Of a stretch of DNA of 35,697 nt, positions 33,813-35,697 are shown piece by piece. Every line of letters begins with the position of its first letter. Position 1 is the stretch's first letter. Where the stretch lies: positions 1 through 35,697 of the forward strand of contig CAZMMQ010000036.1 of assembly GCA_964567435.1 (NCBI GenBank), written 5' to 3'. A program made the translations under genes and the position numbers. Below the pieces are notes generated by a model. That model searched no databases. It saw nothing but the letters and a program-made list of their open reading frames with translations, and had not been told where the DNA came from. The stretch is from RFSX01 sp964567435 (GTDB taxonomy: Bacteria > Bacteroidota > Bacteroidia > Chitinophagales > Saprospiraceae).

Positions 33813-35697
33813 ATGTCACTAAGATTCCGTTCGTTCTTTGTGTTTCTCTTTTTTTCTATTAACGCTTTCTCTCAGACTCAATCTCCGCTCCAAGTTGATT
33901 TTTCTGCGACTTCCATGCCCTCACCTGGTGATTCCTTGGATGTAGAAATAAGAGTATCTGACTTTGATGATTTGTTTGGATTTACGCTTTTCTATCTGTG
34001 GGATTCTACAGTAATGAGAGTGGATACAGTTCCCTTTGTCAATACCTCAGTATTGCCGGGCTTCAGTAGAAGTAGCATTTCACTACCTCAAGATAGTAAT
34101 CGAAATCCTCAACAAGGACAGGTTCAAACCGTATGGTCTTCATCTGCTCTAAACTCGGTGCCTGACTCTACTCACCTACTTACCTTAAGATTTATCGTCG
34201 TAGGTAACCCCTGTGATACCACCTCCTTTGATATTGGTGATGTGAGCCCTGCCTCTCCTGACATGTCTAATGTTATAGATAGCAATTTTCAAGATATTGG
34301 ATGGGAAGTAACGTCTGATATTATACAGTTAGGTGGTGCTAATTGTGATATGGCAGCTCCAGTCGGTTTTAATTTATTCGATGTAGCCTCTGACGCCGGT
34401 ACTAATATTTGCATGCCACTAATCGTCACCAATTTTGATAGTATAGACGCCTTTTCAGGCAGTATTAATTGGAATCCTTCTCTACTATCCTTCACATCAG
34501 TAGGGGCATTTGGTGTTTCTGGGCTTGCCTCTAGCAATTTTAACGTATTGGATGTCAACAATGGTTTATTAGACTATAGCTGGGTGGATGCAACCAATAA
34601 CTCTCCAGCTACATTGAATAATGGAGCCACACTCTTTGAAGTTTGCTTTGACTTGATAGGTCCACCAGGCACTAATACTACTGTGGCCATTTCAGATAAC
34701 CCTGTGCCAGTCTCCGCATCCAAAGCCCCTCAAGGAATTGGAGGCCAAAGTACTCCTCTAGGTACAACAACCAGCAATGGTCTTGTTACCATAGAACAAT
34801 CAGTTGTCGCTCCTACTGTCACTCTCACGATGCCATTTATATCTGGCGACCCTGGAGACAATGTATGCCTCCCAATTACAGTGACCAACTTTACAGATAT
34901 ATCCTCGTTTATGGCCAGTGTCAGTTTTGACGAAACAGTTTTGCAATATACTGGGGCTCAAGGGTTTGGGATAACTAATTTTGGACAAAATAATGTCAAT
35001 GCTAATGATGCCGATAATGGAAATGTTGGTTTTACTTGGCTTGATATATCCATGCTCAATCCACAATCCCTAGCCGATGGCGAGACCTTGATTGAGCTGT
35101 GCTTTGAATTGATAGGATCAATGGGGCAGTCATCTTCAGTTATATTTTCCAACACCCCATTTAACATAAATATTACAACACCGAATCCCGTATTCGGTGC
35201 CCCAGCCTTACCGCTCAATATTAATCTTGAAGATGGGCAGATCACTCTTTCGGGAGTACCTCCACCACCACCGCCAGCGCCCACTGAAGTGACTTTCATA
35301 TTGCCAGTAACAACAGCTGATAATGGAAATAATGTTTGTCTGCCAATTACAGTAGAAAACTTTGTAGATATAGTAGCGGTAACAGGTTCTGTGACTTGGG
35401 ACCCTACCGTACTTAGTTATACAGGAATAGGGAATACCCCATTAACTGGTTTTAATGCAGGGAGCAATCTCAATGCCACTCAGACAAGTAATGGCGTATT
35501 AGGCTTTATCTGGGATGACCCGGGAGCTGGTGCGACACCATTGACCCTATCAGATGGAGATAATATGTTGGAAGTATGTTTTGATGTGATAGGAGCATCT
35601 GGAGATGTGTCAATACTTGACATGGACGATTCACCGACACAAATATCTGTATCTCAGCAACCACCTGGTGGAGGACCTGCCGAGCCACTAGATTTCA
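33813..35697 (+). CDS. Secreted protein with four tandem cohesin-like domains (partial, runs off the window)
   Basis: The frame opens at ATG 33813 and stays open to the window end, giving 628 codons with no stop; the C terminus is missing. A signal peptide (MSLRFRSFFVFLFFSINAFS) is followed by four cohesin-like beta-sandwich domains at about 24-160, 181-330, 333-480 and 491-620. Domains 2-4 share a core: (N)VCLPITVTNF, a hydrophobic strand, VLxYTG, an aromatic near FxW, and EVCFDLIG. Their paired cysteines are at 200/278, 352/430 and 509/589, each 78-80 residues apart, which suggests one disulfide per domain. A proline run (VPPPPPPAP) links domains 3 and 4. A T9SS tail would be expected downstream. 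Cohesins bind dockerins in other systems; the partner here is unproven. Confidence 0.85.
   Translation, partial: MSLRFRSFFVFLFFSINAFSQTQSPLQVDFSATSMPSPGDSLDVEIRVSDFDDLFGFTLFYLWDSTVMRVDTVPFVNTSVLPGFSRSSISLPQDSNRNPQQGQVQTVWSSSALNSVPDSTHLLTLRFIVVGNPCDTTSFDIGDVSPASPDMSNVIDSNFQDIGWEVTSDIIQLGGANCDMAAPVGFNLFDVASDAGTNICMPLIVTNFDSIDAFSGSINWNPSLLSFTSVGAFGVSGLASSNFNVLDVNNGLLDYSWVDATNNSPATLNNGATLFEVCFDLIGPPGTNTTVAISDNPVPVSASKAPQGIGGQSTPLGTTTSNGLVTIEQSVVAPTVTLTMPFISGDPGDNVCLPITVTNFTDISSFMASVSFDETVLQYTGAQGFGITNFGQNNVNANDADNGNVGFTWLDISMLNPQSLADGETLIELCFELIGSMGQSSSVIFSNTPFNINITTPNPVFGAPALPLNINLEDGQITLSGVPPPPPPAPTEVTFILPVTTADNGNNVCLPITVENFVDIVAVTGSVTWDPTVLSYTGIGNTPLTGFNAGSNLNATQTSNGVLGFIWDDPGAGATPLTLSDGDNMLEVCFDVIGASGDVSILDMDDSPTQISVSQQPPGGGPAEPLDF

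Overview
The window looks like a chromosomal segment of a Bacteroidota bacterium, most likely of the Saprospiria/Lewinella type. The evidence is several very large secreted proteins ending in type IX secretion (T9SS) type A sorting domains, many lipoproteins, an ECF sigma factor paired with a membrane-anchored beta-barrel protein, AT-rich DNA with weak Shine-Dalgarno signals, and TAnnTTTG-type -7 promoter boxes. I saw no rRNA, tRNA, CRISPR array, prophage or insertion sequence.

Layout. 1-353 is the C-terminal end of a T9SS cargo protein, followed by about 650 bp of degenerate tandem repeats with conserved hairpins (373-1012). 1079-4871 holds a peroxiredoxin-like lipoprotein, a TPR protein, a DUF4197 lipoprotein and an AI-2E/PerM-family membrane protein. 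The last of these follows Xaa-Pro aminopeptidase (4891-6264) on the minus strand. 6549-9642 is a tight operon of a NatA-like ATPase, a NatB-like permease and an SH3-domain lipoprotein, meeting glutamate racemase (murI, minus strand) at overlapping stop codons. 10836-15697 is a three-gene minus-strand unit: a large surface lipoprotein with SdrD-B-like domains, an ECF sigma factor with a perfect hairpin in its first codons, and an overlapping protein with one inner-membrane helix and a C-terminal beta-barrel-like domain. 16111-17142 holds a two-CBS-domain protein and a small exported protein. 17292-20933 is a secreted M12B-like metalloprotease, 21109-21342 an orphan AbrB-type regulator, and 21459-24968 a large uncharacterised outer-membrane protein. 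25417-29154 carries an animal-haem-peroxidase homologue with an altered proximal pocket, a glycosylasparaginase-like lipoprotein and a NarL/LuxR response regulator. 29254 to the window end carries two large secreted proteins: one with HYR-like repeats, a dockerin-like pair of calcium loops, a cohesin-like domain and a T9SS tail, and one (partial) made of four tandem cohesin-like domains.

How it fits together. The window is mainly an envelope and secretion region: T9SS cargo, lipoproteins, an outer-membrane barrel, a cell-surface signalling locus and peptidoglycan precursor synthesis (murI). The most unusual points are the neighbouring dockerin-like and tandem cohesin-like proteins at the right end, the peroxidase with Gln and His in place of the proximal His and its Asn partner, the hairpin inside the sigma-factor start, and the 220-bp repeat array at the left end. 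All family calls are from motif recognition by eye; no database search was run.
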